Shown here: one piece after another, positions 32,579 through 41,347 of the stretch
Numbering within the stretch: the stretch's first letter is position 1
How the letters are laid out: the number at the start of each line of letters is the position of its first letter
NCBI RefSeq assembly: GCF_963677125.1
Contig: NZ_OY781882.1
Span: 1,186,501 to 1,250,500, forward strand
DNA length: 64,000 bases
Reading direction: 5' to 3'
Origin: an uncultured Desulfobacter sp.
GTDB taxonomy: Bacteria > Desulfobacterota > Desulfobacteria > Desulfobacterales > Desulfobacteraceae
Notes under the pieces: generated by a model
Told to the model about the DNA's origin: nothing
Database searches by the model: none
What the model saw: the letters and a program-made list of their open reading frames with translations, nothing else
Made by a program: the position numbers and the translations under genes

Positions 32579-35485
32579 CTATTTCCAGTCTACTGGGATC
32601 CGCACCTGATGACCGGCCTTGTTTTTAAAAAGCAAATACCCATGATCCCGGCCATAGGTGTATAATTCATGGGTAACGCGCACATCCTGGGTACAATAGT
32701 CCACGATCAGATCCAGACGGCCTTCCTGCCACCACTTCAAGGCCAGAAGCCCATCCGCACTTTTTTCAAGGCCCAGGGTCTGTCCGGCCAGATGATCCAG
32801 TGAAAGCCGATAGCCTAAACGATCATGGACTTTTGTCAGAATATCCAAGGTGGGCAGATTGTGAAAATTAAACCGGCTCAAACCGGACAGCACTTTGTAA
32901 TCAAATCGGGTAATATTAAATCCGATTATCAGATCCATTTGCCCGAGCCGCTCCACAAGTTTTTCCATATCCTCCTGGTAATAAACCAGAAAATCCTTTT
33001 CAAGGGAATCGTAGAGCACAGCACAGGAGACCCCCATACGGTCAGCTTTGTGCCATCCACCCACCTGCTTGGCAGACCGCCGGGTTTCAATGTCAAGAAC
33101 AGCGTATCTTTGGGGAGATATGGGCTCTTTTTTCTTTTTATCTGCCACTTTTTTGGAAACGGCGATATCTGGAAAAAGAGACGCTGGTGTGGCGGATGCA
33201 GAGGCGACTGCCCCCTGCCCCGTCACTTGTTCAAGGAGCATATCAAGAATGTGCTTTGCCGCTTCCTTGTCGATGGGACGGTTTCCCGAACCGCATTTGG
33301 GAGAATGGACACATGCCGGGCACCCGGTCTCGCAAGGGCAGTCCCGGATCGCCTCATACGTCCTTTGCATAAGGGTCTCTGCGTTGTCAAAAGCCTGCGA
33401 TGTAAGCCCCAATCCACCCGGCACGCCATCGTAAACAAAAACAACCGACGTATCAACCTGGGGATGATAGGGCATGGAAATACCGCCCAGATCATTTCTG
33501 TCCGTCATTACCAGTAGTGGCATCATGCCGATGGCCGCATGCTCCAACGCATGAATCCCGCCCATAAAATGTAGGTGATCCGTTTCAATGCGCTGCCTGA
33601 TCCAGTCCGGAATCTCAATCCACAACCCCTGGGTTTCATAGGTCAGTTCCGGCAGATCCAACGGCACAATGCCAAGGGATTTTTGCCCGGACACCGATTT
33701 TCTTTCATACCCTGTGACCTGTTCACGGATTCTCAGTTTGCCGAACCCCACCCGGGTGTCTTTGACCTGGCAGATTTTTTCCACACTGATAATTTCAGTA
33801 TTTTTTGAAGACCTTGCCCGGGTGTAATAATTGACCGTTTCCTTTTTGGCCCGGACCACGCCTTTGAGATAATCAAACAATGTGACCACAAAGGTTTGCC
33901 CCCGGTGCAGGTAAACCGCCCCTTCATGGGTTTCAAAATAGGATCTGTGCCAATCGATGTCCCCTAAACTCTCCCGGGTGTCTTCTTTGAAGATGGGAAT
34001 GGTGTGGCCGGTCCCCCTTAAACTGACCTCCCTGTGGGGACGTTTGCGCCGGGAAAACCAGGTATGCCCGTCCCGGCTCAACAGCAACCGGCCTTCACTT
34101 CCCAGGGCTTGAACCCGTTCCTGCACAACTGTAGACTTTAACAAGGGATCCTCAGCATCCAGGCTGAGTTCAGCAGCCGCACAATCCAAGTGGCGGTCAA
34201 GGATCTGGGGGTTTCCAGGATTGATCCTCGCGGTTTCAGGGGGCATGGAAAAAAAGATATCCGGATGATTGATGAAATACTGGTCCAAAGCGTCTTCATG
34301 GGCAATGAGTACCATGGCAGAGTCTCCGCCGTCCCGCCCTACCCTGCCGGCCCGCTGCCAGGTGGACATCATGGTTCCCGGATACCCCACAAGAATGCAA
34401 AGGTCCAGATTGCCGATATCAATACCAAGCTCAAGGGCAGACGTTGATACCACGCAAAGCAGTTCGCCTTTGGCAAGTTTTTGTTCAATCTCCCGCCGCT
34501 CCTCGGGAAGAAACCCGGCCCGGTATGCACAGATCTTATCCGCCATGGATTTTGCCCGCTGTCCCGCCCATACGGCAATCAGTTCCGTAATTTTTCTGGA
34601 CTGAGTGTAAACAATGGTGGCAAGATTTCGGTACACGGCGGCATGGATGAGTGTGATGGCGGTCTGGGCCGCGCCCTCCAGCCCCTTCATCATCAAAACA
34701 TCTTTTTTCCCGCACGGAGCGCCCTGTTCATCCACCACCGTCACCTGCAATCCGGTCAATTCCGAGGCAAGCTGTCCGGGATTAGCAATGGTGGCTGAAC
34801 AAAAAATAAAGCAAGGATCAGATCCGTAAAACCGGCAAATACGCAAAAGCCTGCGAAACACCCAGGCCATGTTCGAGCCCATGATCCCGCGGTAGGTATG
34901 CACCTCATCCACCACGATGTACTTCAGATTCGCGAAAAAAGAGTCCCATAGATGATGATGGGCCAGCATGGCCAGATGCAGCATCTCAGGATTTGATAAA
35001 AGGATATTGGGCGGATTTTTGCGGATCTTTGTCTTTTGATACGCCGTGATATCCCCGTCATAAACACCTGCGGTCAACGCCTGAGAACAAATTGCATCCG
35101 TGCCGGCCAGCATTTGATTTACTGTATCAAGCTGGTCTCGGGCCAGGGCTTTTAAGGGAAACAGGTACAGGGCGTGAGCGTGGGGATCGGAAATCAGCGC
35201 ATCCATCACCGGCAGGTTATATACCAGGCTTTTGCCCGATGCCGTGGGTGTGGCAATAACCGTATGGCGATTGTCAAGGATGAACGAAATAGCCCGGGCC
35301 TGGTGGGTGTACAGATTTTTAATGCCAAGCTTTGCAAGAAGGCGGGACAAGTCATTTTTAAAACAGGGAAAGGCTCTCCCGGATGCCCAGGCCGCAGGTT
35401 GTGAGTCAAACGTTCTATGACTGACAATATCGCCTGCAAACCCCTTAAAGGACTTTAATCCTTTTATATAGTCATCGATCCCCAC
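32579..35485 (-). CDS. MrfA-like DExH helicase fused to an MrfB-like RNase-H-fold exonuclease
   Basis: A 968-residue fusion. Residues about 40-750 are a superfamily 2 helicase of the YprA/MrfA type: ATPTASGKS (Walker A), VVDEVHTYRG (DEVH box), SALELGIDIG and QRAGRVGRDG (motifs V and VI), and a DUF1998-like four-cysteine zinc site with CETGCPACVHSPKCG. Residues about 785-968 are a DEDD-type exonuclease: YAVLDIETRRS, LIIGFNITRFDYKVL and VDYCTQDVRVTHEL carry the acidic residues. In Bacillus the two are separate proteins (MrfA, MrfB) that repair mitomycin damage. The fusion implies the same helicase-nuclease pairing here. It stands alone. Confidence 0.88.
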   Translation of the reverse strand: MGIDDYIKGLKSFKGFAGDIVSHRTFDSQPAAWASGRAFPCFKNDLSRLLAKLGIKNLYTHQARAISFILDNRHTVIATPTASGKSLVYNLPVMDALISDPHAHALYLFPLKALARDQLDTVNQMLAGTDAICSQALTAGVYDGDITAYQKTKIRKNPPNILLSNPEMLHLAMLAHHHLWDSFFANLKYIVVDEVHTYRGIMGSNMAWVFRRLLRICRFYGSDPCFIFCSATIANPGQLASELTGLQVTVVDEQGAPCGKKDVLMMKGLEGAAQTAITLIHAAVYRNLATIVYTQSRKITELIAVWAGQRAKSMADKICAYRAGFLPEERREIEQKLAKGELLCVVSTSALELGIDIGNLDLCILVGYPGTMMSTWQRAGRVGRDGGDSAMVLIAHEDALDQYFINHPDIFFSMPPETARINPGNPQILDRHLDCAAAELSLDAEDPLLKSTVVQERVQALGSEGRLLLSRDGHTWFSRRKRPHREVSLRGTGHTIPIFKEDTRESLGDIDWHRSYFETHEGAVYLHRGQTFVVTLFDYLKGVVRAKKETVNYYTRARSSKNTEIISVEKICQVKDTRVGFGKLRIREQVTGYERKSVSGQKSLGIVPLDLPELTYETQGLWIEIPDWIRQRIETDHLHFMGGIHALEHAAIGMMPLLVMTDRNDLGGISMPYHPQVDTSVVFVYDGVPGGLGLTSQAFDNAETLMQRTYEAIRDCPCETGCPACVHSPKCGSGNRPIDKEAAKHILDMLLEQVTGQGAVASASATPASLFPDIAVSKKVADKKKKEPISPQRYAVLDIETRRSAKQVGGWHKADRMGVSCAVLYDSLEKDFLVYYQEDMEKLVERLGQMDLIIGFNITRFDYKVLSGLSRFNFHNLPTLDILTKVHDRLGYRLSLDHLAGQTLGLEKSADGLLALKWWQEGRLDLIVDYCTQDVRVTHELYTYGRDHGYLLFKNKAGHQVRIPVDWK

Positions 35486-35664
35486 GAGATCTACCGACAG
35501 TGCTGATGGGTTTTGCCATATTGATATCCTTTAAAATAACGGCCAGGGCAGGCCTGTATTGACAGGTCATATATCATAGAGTAAGAAATCTATTCAATAA
35601 ATTTCAAAAGCATAACACTGCTGCGGAGTTTAACGAACCGTTTTGCACACCCCTGGGAGATCAC

Positions 35665-36351
35665 ATGGAAACTAAATATAAACTTCGGTCCCAGCATACC
35701 ATTGATTTGGTCAGAGACCTGCTTGGGCAGGGTGTTGACCGCATCTCTTTAATTTTACGTCACTCAGACAGACAATACTCGGACAATCCGCGGCTTGAAC
35801 CGTTTATGGGACTCAACGATCCAGGAAAGCAATATGCCTTTGACCTCGGCAAATCATTTCCTTTGGATTTAACCCCGGTGCTGTTTTCCAGCCATTTTGG
35901 CCGGTGTATTGAAACCGCCTACCTCATTGATAAAGGATTTACCTCGGTCTCAAATAAAAATCTGCCCCACAATACGATTAATACAGCTTTAACCCCTTTT
36001 TATGTCAAAGATATTATCACCGCTACAAACATGTTGATCAAAACAGGTTCCACACAGTTCGTCAAAAACTGGTTTGACAAAATCGTTGATGAATCAATTA
36101 TGCTTGACCCTGAGGTGACGGCAAACCGGATTACCGATTTTATGGTTTCAAGGCTAAAAGATCTTTTGCCGGGGCAGGCCGCAGTGTGCGTGACCCATGA
36201 CTGGAATATCTTTCCCGTCAAATATTTCAAGTTAGGCCTTCCCCATGAAAATGCCCTGGATGCCGGATACCTGGATGCCGTGGCATTCTTTGAAAAGGAG
36301 GATCGAATTTTTGCCGCAGCCAGACAGCTTGATCCGGTGGAAATCTCTTAG
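35665..36351 (+). CDS. Histidine phosphatase superfamily protein with variant RHS motif
   Basis: A 228-residue protein with LILRHSDRQ (R32, H33) in place of the usual RHG, SSHFGRCIETAYLI (second Arg) and CVTHDWN carrying the second catalytic His. These make a phosphoglycerate-mutase-like active site; phosphatase activity is likely, with the substrate unknown. The glycine-to-serine change in the RHG triad is uncommon. It is soluble, and convergent with cmoB, overlapping its end by 4 bases. Confidence 0.75.
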   Translation: METKYKLRSQHTIDLVRDLLGQGVDRISLILRHSDRQYSDNPRLEPFMGLNDPGKQYAFDLGKSFPLDLTPVLFSSHFGRCIETAYLIDKGFTSVSNKNLPHNTINTALTPFYVKDIITATNMLIKTGSTQFVKNWFDKIVDESIMLDPEVTANRITDFMVSRLKDLLPGQAAVCVTHDWNIFPVKYFKLGLPHENALDAGYLDAVAFFEKEDRIFAAARQLDPVEIS

Positions 36352-37328
36352 GCCGTTGCCATAAAAATGGCCCTGACGGGCGCCGGATACCCCTCAACGG
36401 TTTTTGACGGATCATCGGGGTCCAAAAAATCTTCAAGGGATTCAGTTTGAATCCATGGAGTCTTGCGCTGCTCTTCAAGGGTGGTATCTGTTATATCCAC
36501 GCACCTGATATGTGAAAATCCCGCCCGGACAAGCCAAGCTTTCATGGCAGACAGATCAGGGATAAAAAACACATTGCGCATTTTAGCGTACCGGTCAAAA
36601 GGAAACAGGCAATTATTGTTTTCCCCTCGGATCACCAGATTTTCCACAACCACCTGACCACCCGGTGCAAGGCTGTCATGGATCTGCCTGAGCATCTCCA
36701 CCGGGGATTTGCGGTGGTACAAAATGCCCATGCACAGCACCAGATCAAAAAAACGGTTCATAGCCGGCAGATCTTTGTAGGTGGCCGGCAGACAAAATAC
36801 GTTTTTCAAATTGAGATATTTTTGTGCCGCACAATACTGATAATAAAAGGCACTTTGGGGTTCAAGGCCCAACGCAAACATGGGCTTTTGTGCCGCCATT
36901 TTGAACATGTAATAGCCGTTGCTTGAACCGATATCCAAAATTTTTGTGTTTTCAAGGTTGGGCAGATGAGGTGCCAAACGCTCCCATTTCATCCAGGACT
37001 GCCACTCGGAATCAACGTGAACACCAAAAAAGCTAAACGGCCCCTTTCGCCAGGGGCTCAAATTGACAAGACCGTTGTAAAGCCTCTCTTTGTCATCGGG
37101 TAAAAGCTGGTCTGCCTGTCCGATGCTGACAGCTTTTGCGGATAAATCAGATGATATATCAACGGTGCTGGGACAAATTTTGGTCAGATCGTCAACCACG
37201 CCTTTAAACTTTTCAAAATTTCCCCCGGCAGAATCAAGAAAGGCCCGTTTTTCTTTAACCAGTTTTTCCAGGGCATCATACCATTTACCCCATCCCAAGT
37301 ATCCGAAATTATCTAAAAATTGTTCCAT
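36348..37328 (-). CDS. cmoB: tRNA U34 carboxymethyltransferase
   Basis: Transfers a carboxymethyl group from carboxy-SAM to 5-hydroxyuridine at the wobble position of tRNA, giving cmo5U. The 326 residues include an N-terminal CmoB domain (WYDALEKL, VNLSPWRKGPFSFFGVHVDSEW) and a class I methyltransferase domain with ILDIGSSNGYYMF and FDLVLCMGILYHRKSP. It begins one base after cmoA stops on the same strand, forming the cmoAB operon. Confidence 0.94.
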   Translation of the reverse strand: MEQFLDNFGYLGWGKWYDALEKLVKEKRAFLDSAGGNFEKFKGVVDDLTKICPSTVDISSDLSAKAVSIGQADQLLPDDKERLYNGLVNLSPWRKGPFSFFGVHVDSEWQSWMKWERLAPHLPNLENTKILDIGSSNGYYMFKMAAQKPMFALGLEPQSAFYYQYCAAQKYLNLKNVFCLPATYKDLPAMNRFFDLVLCMGILYHRKSPVEMLRQIHDSLAPGGQVVVENLVIRGENNNCLFPFDRYAKMRNVFFIPDLSAMKAWLVRAGFSHIRCVDITDTTLEEQRKTPWIQTESLEDFLDPDDPSKTVEGYPAPVRAIFMATA

Positions 37329-37329
37329 T

Positions 37330-38058
37330 CTATTTTTTAACAGCGATCATGGATGTAAAATTAAACCACTTAAGCCAAACATTAAAGGAATCAAAACCGG
37401 CCTTCTGGATCCGGTGTTCATGTTCGGCCACGGTCTCAGGAACCAGCACCCGTTCCAGGGCATCCCGTTTCTGACTGATCTCAAGGTCCGTATATCCGTT
37501 TTCCCTTTTAAACTGATGATAATATTCCTGCTCCAGATTATTCATTTGCGGATCAGGGTGAACGGTCTTTTCCGTGAGCAGTAATATACCGCCTTGACAA
37601 AGGCCGTCAAAGGCGGATTGAATAAGCGTATCGCGTTTGTCGGAATCAAGAAACTGCAAGGTCAGATTAATAACCACCACAGATGCGTTTGCAATCACAA
37701 TGTCTTCCATGCAGGCACAGGCAAGTTCTATGCAGCCCTGGCTGTCATGGACGCAAAGCCTCTTTTTAAACCGCTGGATCATGGGCCAGGAACTGTCAAC
37801 ACCCGTCATCTTAAATGCCGTTTCACCAAAGCAGTCAAGAAGCAGAACACCAAAATTGCCATGGGAGCATCCCAGATCAAATATCTGTGTGCCGCTTTGA
37901 TAAAACTGCCTGGCAATTCTCGCCTGCTGTTTAAGCACTTCACCGTACAGCGGTACGGATCTGACCAGCATATCGTCAAATACCCGGGCGACTTTTTCGT
38001 TGAACCTGAAAGGTGTGATTGTGGTTAGTTTTTCTGAAAATACCCTGTCTTTATTCAT
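37330..38058 (-). CDS. cmoA: Carboxy-S-adenosyl-L-methionine synthase
   Basis: Makes carboxy-SAM from SAM and prephenate for CmoB. The start at 38058 (MNKDRVFSEKL) fits the family; the longer frame to 38112 adds an unrelated Cys-rich leader. The 242 residues contain RFNEKVARVFDDMLVRSVPLY, the SAM motif IFDLGCSHGNFG and NLTLQFLDS. First gene of the cmoAB pair. Confidence 0.93.
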   Translation of the reverse strand: MNKDRVFSEKLTTITPFRFNEKVARVFDDMLVRSVPLYGEVLKQQARIARQFYQSGTQIFDLGCSHGNFGVLLLDCFGETAFKMTGVDSSWPMIQRFKKRLCVHDSQGCIELACACMEDIVIANASVVVINLTLQFLDSDKRDTLIQSAFDGLCQGGILLLTEKTVHPDPQMNNLEQEYYHQFKRENGYTDLEISQKRDALERVLVPETVAEHEHRIQKAGFDSFNVWLKWFNFTSMIAVKK

Positions 38059-38392
38059 AATACCGTCCGTTTTAATCCGGGCATCTATACACCATCCGCA
38101 AGCTTTGTGCAAGCGACCACTACAGCCTCGAAAAAAAATTTAATATTTAAAAATTTTTTTTTCGTATATAGTTTTGATATAATACAATTTAATATTGCCT
38201 TGTTTACAGATCTTGTCTCGCCACCTTTTGATTTGCGGGTGATTCAACTACTTCGGGCATAAACTGAATACGATAAAACAAATAAAATCAAAAAGTATTA
38301 TCTCGATAGGTGAATTATTCTATTGTTTATTGTGAGTTTAACCTGGGCACTTGATAGGCCAGGCCGGCCCATGGCCTTAGCGGAAAGGTTTT
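38059..38392. other. Intergenic region between divergent cmoA and the amidase operon
   Basis: 334 bases, very AT-rich at 38120-38200, with a TATAAT at 38178-38183 that lacks a clear -35. If this is the amidase promoter, the leader is about 200 nt long and includes the hairpin element at 38331. Confidence 0.4.
38331..38377 (+). repeat. Hairpin element copy 7, 16 nt upstream of the amidase gene
   Basis: TGTGAGTTTAA opens the copy; CCTGG (38342-38346) pairs with CCAGG (38359-38363) around a CACTTGATAG-type loop, and CCCATGGC closes it, as in copies 3 and 4. Confidence 0.55.
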
Positions 38393-39550
38393 ATGGCTCA
38401 ACTCGACTGCAAACATGATGCTGATTCCAGAGCTGAAATACTTAGAGACGTCTATCTGGAAAATCAGCACATGATCACCAAAACGTCGTTCAATCGACAA
38501 AAAAAAGTCCAACGAGTTGTTCTTAAATCTTTAAAAATTAGAAAAACAGCCATGTTGCTGATCCTTTTAAATATACTCTTAATACAATTGTTCAGCAAAA
38601 ATCTATCCACTGGGATTTATAATGTGCCGGAGATACATAACACAAACAAAGAGCCTGAACGCATAACAGCCTCTTTTGCCGAAAACGTAGATGAAAAAGC
38701 CGACTTGACCATGTATACAAAGGACACCTCCGTAAGTACCATCCCGAGATGGATTATAGAGTGGACAGGAAACCAATTATCACTCAACGACTTTAATTTG
38801 TTACTTGATGAGTATAAAAATATTGAGTTATCATCTTTATTCGGACTGGGCGTTAAAACCGTTGTTATAGATCCCGGACACGGTGGTCGCGACCCTGGTG
38901 CCATTGGTGCTAACGGCACTATGGAAAAAGAAATTACCCTTGATGTCTCCATCAAACTCAAGGATCGTTTAGACAAGTTAACGCAATTCAATGTATTGCT
39001 GACCCGAAATGAAGATATAACACTATCATTAGCTGACCGCGTTGCCTTTGCTAAGGGAAATAATGCGGATCTGTTTGTTTCTATACATGTGAATGCATTG
39101 CCCAATAAATCCGTTAATATTATTGAGACTTATTACTTTGGCGCGCCAAGAAGCTCTGAAACGCTGCGCTTAGCTGAATTGGAAAATTCAGGATCCCATT
39201 TTAGCATGGCAGAGCTTGATTTAATTCTTGCAGATTTTGAAAACACGTTAAAACGTCAAGAATCGGCTAAACTCGCAAAACTAATACAGGGCAGCTTGTA
39301 TAAAAACATAAAACGTCAAGATGCCCAGGTTCTTAACATAGGCATCAAAATGGCGCCGTTCGTAGTACTTTCTCAAACTGGAGTACCCAGCGTATTGGTA
39401 GAAATTTCATGCATTTCAAAACTAGAGCAGGAAGCTAAATTGGCATCGGTAAACTATCGCTCTGATATCGCCGATTACCTTCAGGAAGGTATCGCTGCCT
39501 ACTTGGAGATGCAAAATACGATAATTTCAGACAGGAGGATTCAGCAATGA
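38393..39550 (+). CDS. Membrane-anchored N-acetylmuramoyl-L-alanine amidase (Amidase_3 family)
   Basis: Zinc enzyme cleaving peptide stems from peptidoglycan. The 385 residues comprise a 50-residue cytoplasmic N-terminus, one membrane helix at about 51-68 (KTAMLLILLNILLIQLF), a linker to about 153, and the catalytic domain at 155-380. Zinc ligands and catalytic residues are H163 in DPGHGG, E178 in MEKEITLD, H232 in SIHVNA and the Glu in LVEISCIS. It lacks an AMIN domain and is inserted rather than secreted, so the enzyme is fixed at the periplasmic face while its N-terminus faces the cytoplasm, where the co-encoded actin would act. AAAGG precedes the start. The last 4 bases overlap the next gene. 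Confidence 0.88.
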   Translation: MAQLDCKHDADSRAEILRDVYLENQHMITKTSFNRQKKVQRVVLKSLKIRKTAMLLILLNILLIQLFSKNLSTGIYNVPEIHNTNKEPERITASFAENVDEKADLTMYTKDTSVSTIPRWIIEWTGNQLSLNDFNLLLDEYKNIELSSLFGLGVKTVVIDPGHGGRDPGAIGANGTMEKEITLDVSIKLKDRLDKLTQFNVLLTRNEDITLSLADRVAFAKGNNADLFVSIHVNALPNKSVNIIETYYFGAPRSSETLRLAELENSGSHFSMAELDLILADFENTLKRQESAKLAKLIQGSLYKNIKRQDAQVLNIGIKMAPFVVLSQTGVPSVLVEISCISKLEQEAKLASVNYRSDIADYLQEGIAAYLEMQNTIISDRRIQQ

Positions 39551-40614
39551 CCAGTAAAGCTAATGAGGGGAATGACCCTACGCCAAAAACCAAAAAAAAA
39601 GATCCAATGCAAAGTCTGAATATCGGCATTGATCTCGGCACCTCAAGAAGCGCCATGTCCGCCAGTAACAGCAAAAAAGATTGGGTGGAAAGCTACGTTG
39701 GTTGGCCCAAAGATTTTGTTGCTCAAAAGATGCTTGGTAAAAGAGTGCTGTTCGGAGATGATGCGCTGAAAAATCGCCTGTCCCTGAATCTTTGCCGGCC
39801 ATTGGAGCGTGGGGTAATCAAGGATGGCTCGGAATTAAGTGAATCAGCAGTAAAAGAACTTGTTGGATGTTTAATCGATGTTGCCCGAACACAAGATTAT
39901 GAAGCGTCAGACCTGCGTATTATTGTGGGGGTGCCGTCCGAATCGTTCAAAGAGAATAAGATGGCGATCAAACGGCTGCTGTCAGATTTTTCAGATGCGA
40001 TCATGGTCGTGTCAGAGCCATTTTCTGTCGCCTACGGGATCAACGAGCTGAATAATTCTATGGTGATTGATATCGGCGCAGGCACTATGGATTTTTGCAT
40101 CATGCACGGCACCATGCCTTCCGAAGAAGACCAGAAAACCGTTTTGATGGCTGGAGACTATATTGACCGCCAACTTGAGACCTATCTAAGCGAAAGCTAT
40201 CCTGAAGCTAATTTCACCATAAATATGGTTCGCCATTTCAAGGAGCAGTATAGTTTTGTGGGGGATCCGCCCGATACCGTGACAGTAGATATCCCGGTTG
40301 ATGGAAAACCTATTAAACACAACATCACAGAAGAGATGAAACGTGCTTGTGAAAGCATTTTGCCGGGTCTCACAGAGACGATGTTGGAATTAATTGCTGA
40401 TTTTGATCCCGAATTCCAGAAAATGGTACGTAATAATATTATTCTGGCCGGTGGCGGCAGTCAGATTAGAGGCATAAAAGAGCATATTGAAAAGGTGTTA
40501 AAGGAGTATGGCCCATGCAAGGTCCATTTAATTGACGATCCCCTGTATGCCGGTGCTGATGGTGCTCTGGCTCTGGCCGAAGATATGCCCGAAGAGTATT
40601 GGCAATCCAATTAG
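39547..40614 (+). CDS. MamK-like bacterial actin
   Basis: A 355-residue actin/HSP70-fold ATPase. Phosphate-1 loop GIDLGTS (27-33), phosphate-2 IDIGAGTMD (174-182), adenosine loop LAGGGSQIRG; E157 and D175 sit at the actin ATPase positions. The overall string of short matches to Magnetospirillum MamK as I remember it is striking: GWPKDFVAQKMLG, VVSEPFSVAYG, KEQYSFVG and a C-terminal EEYW. It therefore belongs nearer MamK than MreB or ParM. MamK forms filaments that align magnetosomes, but no other mam or mad gene is in the window. The ATGA overlap with the amidase gene shows a two-gene operon, suggesting a role in positioning that enzyme. Confidence 0.82.
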   Translation: MTSKANEGNDPTPKTKKKDPMQSLNIGIDLGTSRSAMSASNSKKDWVESYVGWPKDFVAQKMLGKRVLFGDDALKNRLSLNLCRPLERGVIKDGSELSESAVKELVGCLIDVARTQDYEASDLRIIVGVPSESFKENKMAIKRLLSDFSDAIMVVSEPFSVAYGINELNNSMVIDIGAGTMDFCIMHGTMPSEEDQKTVLMAGDYIDRQLETYLSESYPEANFTINMVRHFKEQYSFVGDPPDTVTVDIPVDGKPIKHNITEEMKRACESILPGLTETMLELIADFDPEFQKMVRNNIILAGGGSQIRGIKEHIEKVLKEYGPCKVHLIDDPLYAGADGALALAEDMPEEYWQSN

Positions 40615-40654
40615 CGCCAACCCCAAATAGCATTTTGGATTGATTTCTGTGGCG

Positions 40655-40732
40655 GATGAAAATTTTAATCTGAGCTTGAAGACGGACGTAAGTCCAATAA
40701 GATAGTATAGACTCGTGGTTAAAATTTTCATC
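40655..40732. repeat. 14-bp inverted repeat around a 50-base loop
   Basis: GATGAAAATTTTAA (40655-40668) is exactly complementary to TTAAAATTTTCATC (40719-40732); inside, GGAC-GTAA-GTCC forms a small hairpin. It lies between convergent genes. It may be a terminator or a short mobile-element remnant; AAATTTTAA/TTAAAATTT pairs also occur inside the MITE-like element at 46605. Confidence 0.65.
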
Positions 40733-40757
40733 TCCAGAACACAACTGCCGGCCTTTG

Positions 40758-41309
40758 TTAAATATATAACTGATATACCTGTATCTTTTCGTTCAACCGG
40801 GTTGACAGGAATTGATTGCCGGATTTTAATTCCGCCCAAATTAATCTGGCCTGATCCAGGTAATTTCTCCTTTTCTCTGTTGTCCAGTTGGCAGGTGGCA
40901 TCTGAAGGTTGGTTATTCTGTCAGCCAGTTTGACCATCCATATTTCTGAGGGTTGGCGTTTTATCCTTCGTAGGCTGTCTGATATCTGATGCTGTTTTTC
41001 GATAGCCTCGTCTTTAGTGAGCGCAAGAACACCATCTGCAACAGGCTGTCCGAATGCGGACAGCAGTTCATCATAAGTGGTATCGGTATCTTCAATGGTG
41101 TCATGGAGGATCGCAGCTTGCACTGCCAAATTCCCATTCATATCGGCTTCATGATTTAAAGCGGCGATAATCTCCATACTGACCATACTAAGGTGAGCTA
41201 AATATGACCATTTAGTGCCTGGGACCAACTGTCCTTCATGTCTTTCCGCAGCGAACCTGTAAGCCGCTATATACGCTTCCTGCGACCATCCATTGTTTAT
41301 TTTTTTCAC
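40758..41309 (-). CDS. Small HD-domain hydrolase resembling (p)ppGpp hydrolases
   Basis: A 183-residue single-domain protein matching the hydrolase half of SpoT/RelA: YLAHL (metal His), AAILHDTIEDTDTTYDEL (HD-x3-ED), ALTKD and MVKLADRITNLQMPP. There is no synthetase, TGS or ACT domain, so it resembles small alarmone hydrolases (Mesh1-like). Expected to remove the 3'-diphosphate from (p)ppGpp or a related nucleotide. It is a lone gene, convergent with the MamK-like gene. Confidence 0.83.
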   Translation of the reverse strand: MKKINNGWSQEAYIAAYRFAAERHEGQLVPGTKWSYLAHLSMVSMEIIAALNHEADMNGNLAVQAAILHDTIEDTDTTYDELLSAFGQPVADGVLALTKDEAIEKQHQISDSLRRIKRQPSEIWMVKLADRITNLQMPPANWTTEKRRNYLDQARLIWAELKSGNQFLSTRLNEKIQVYQLYI

Positions 41310-41347
41310 GGCAATTTCTTTTATTCCCTTATTTTATTGGGGCTTGA

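Noticed and set aside
38393..40614. Calling the locus part of a magnetosome island
   Set aside because: Only the MamK-like actin is present; no mamA, B, E, I, M, O, P, Q or mad-like neighbours are seen in 64 kb.
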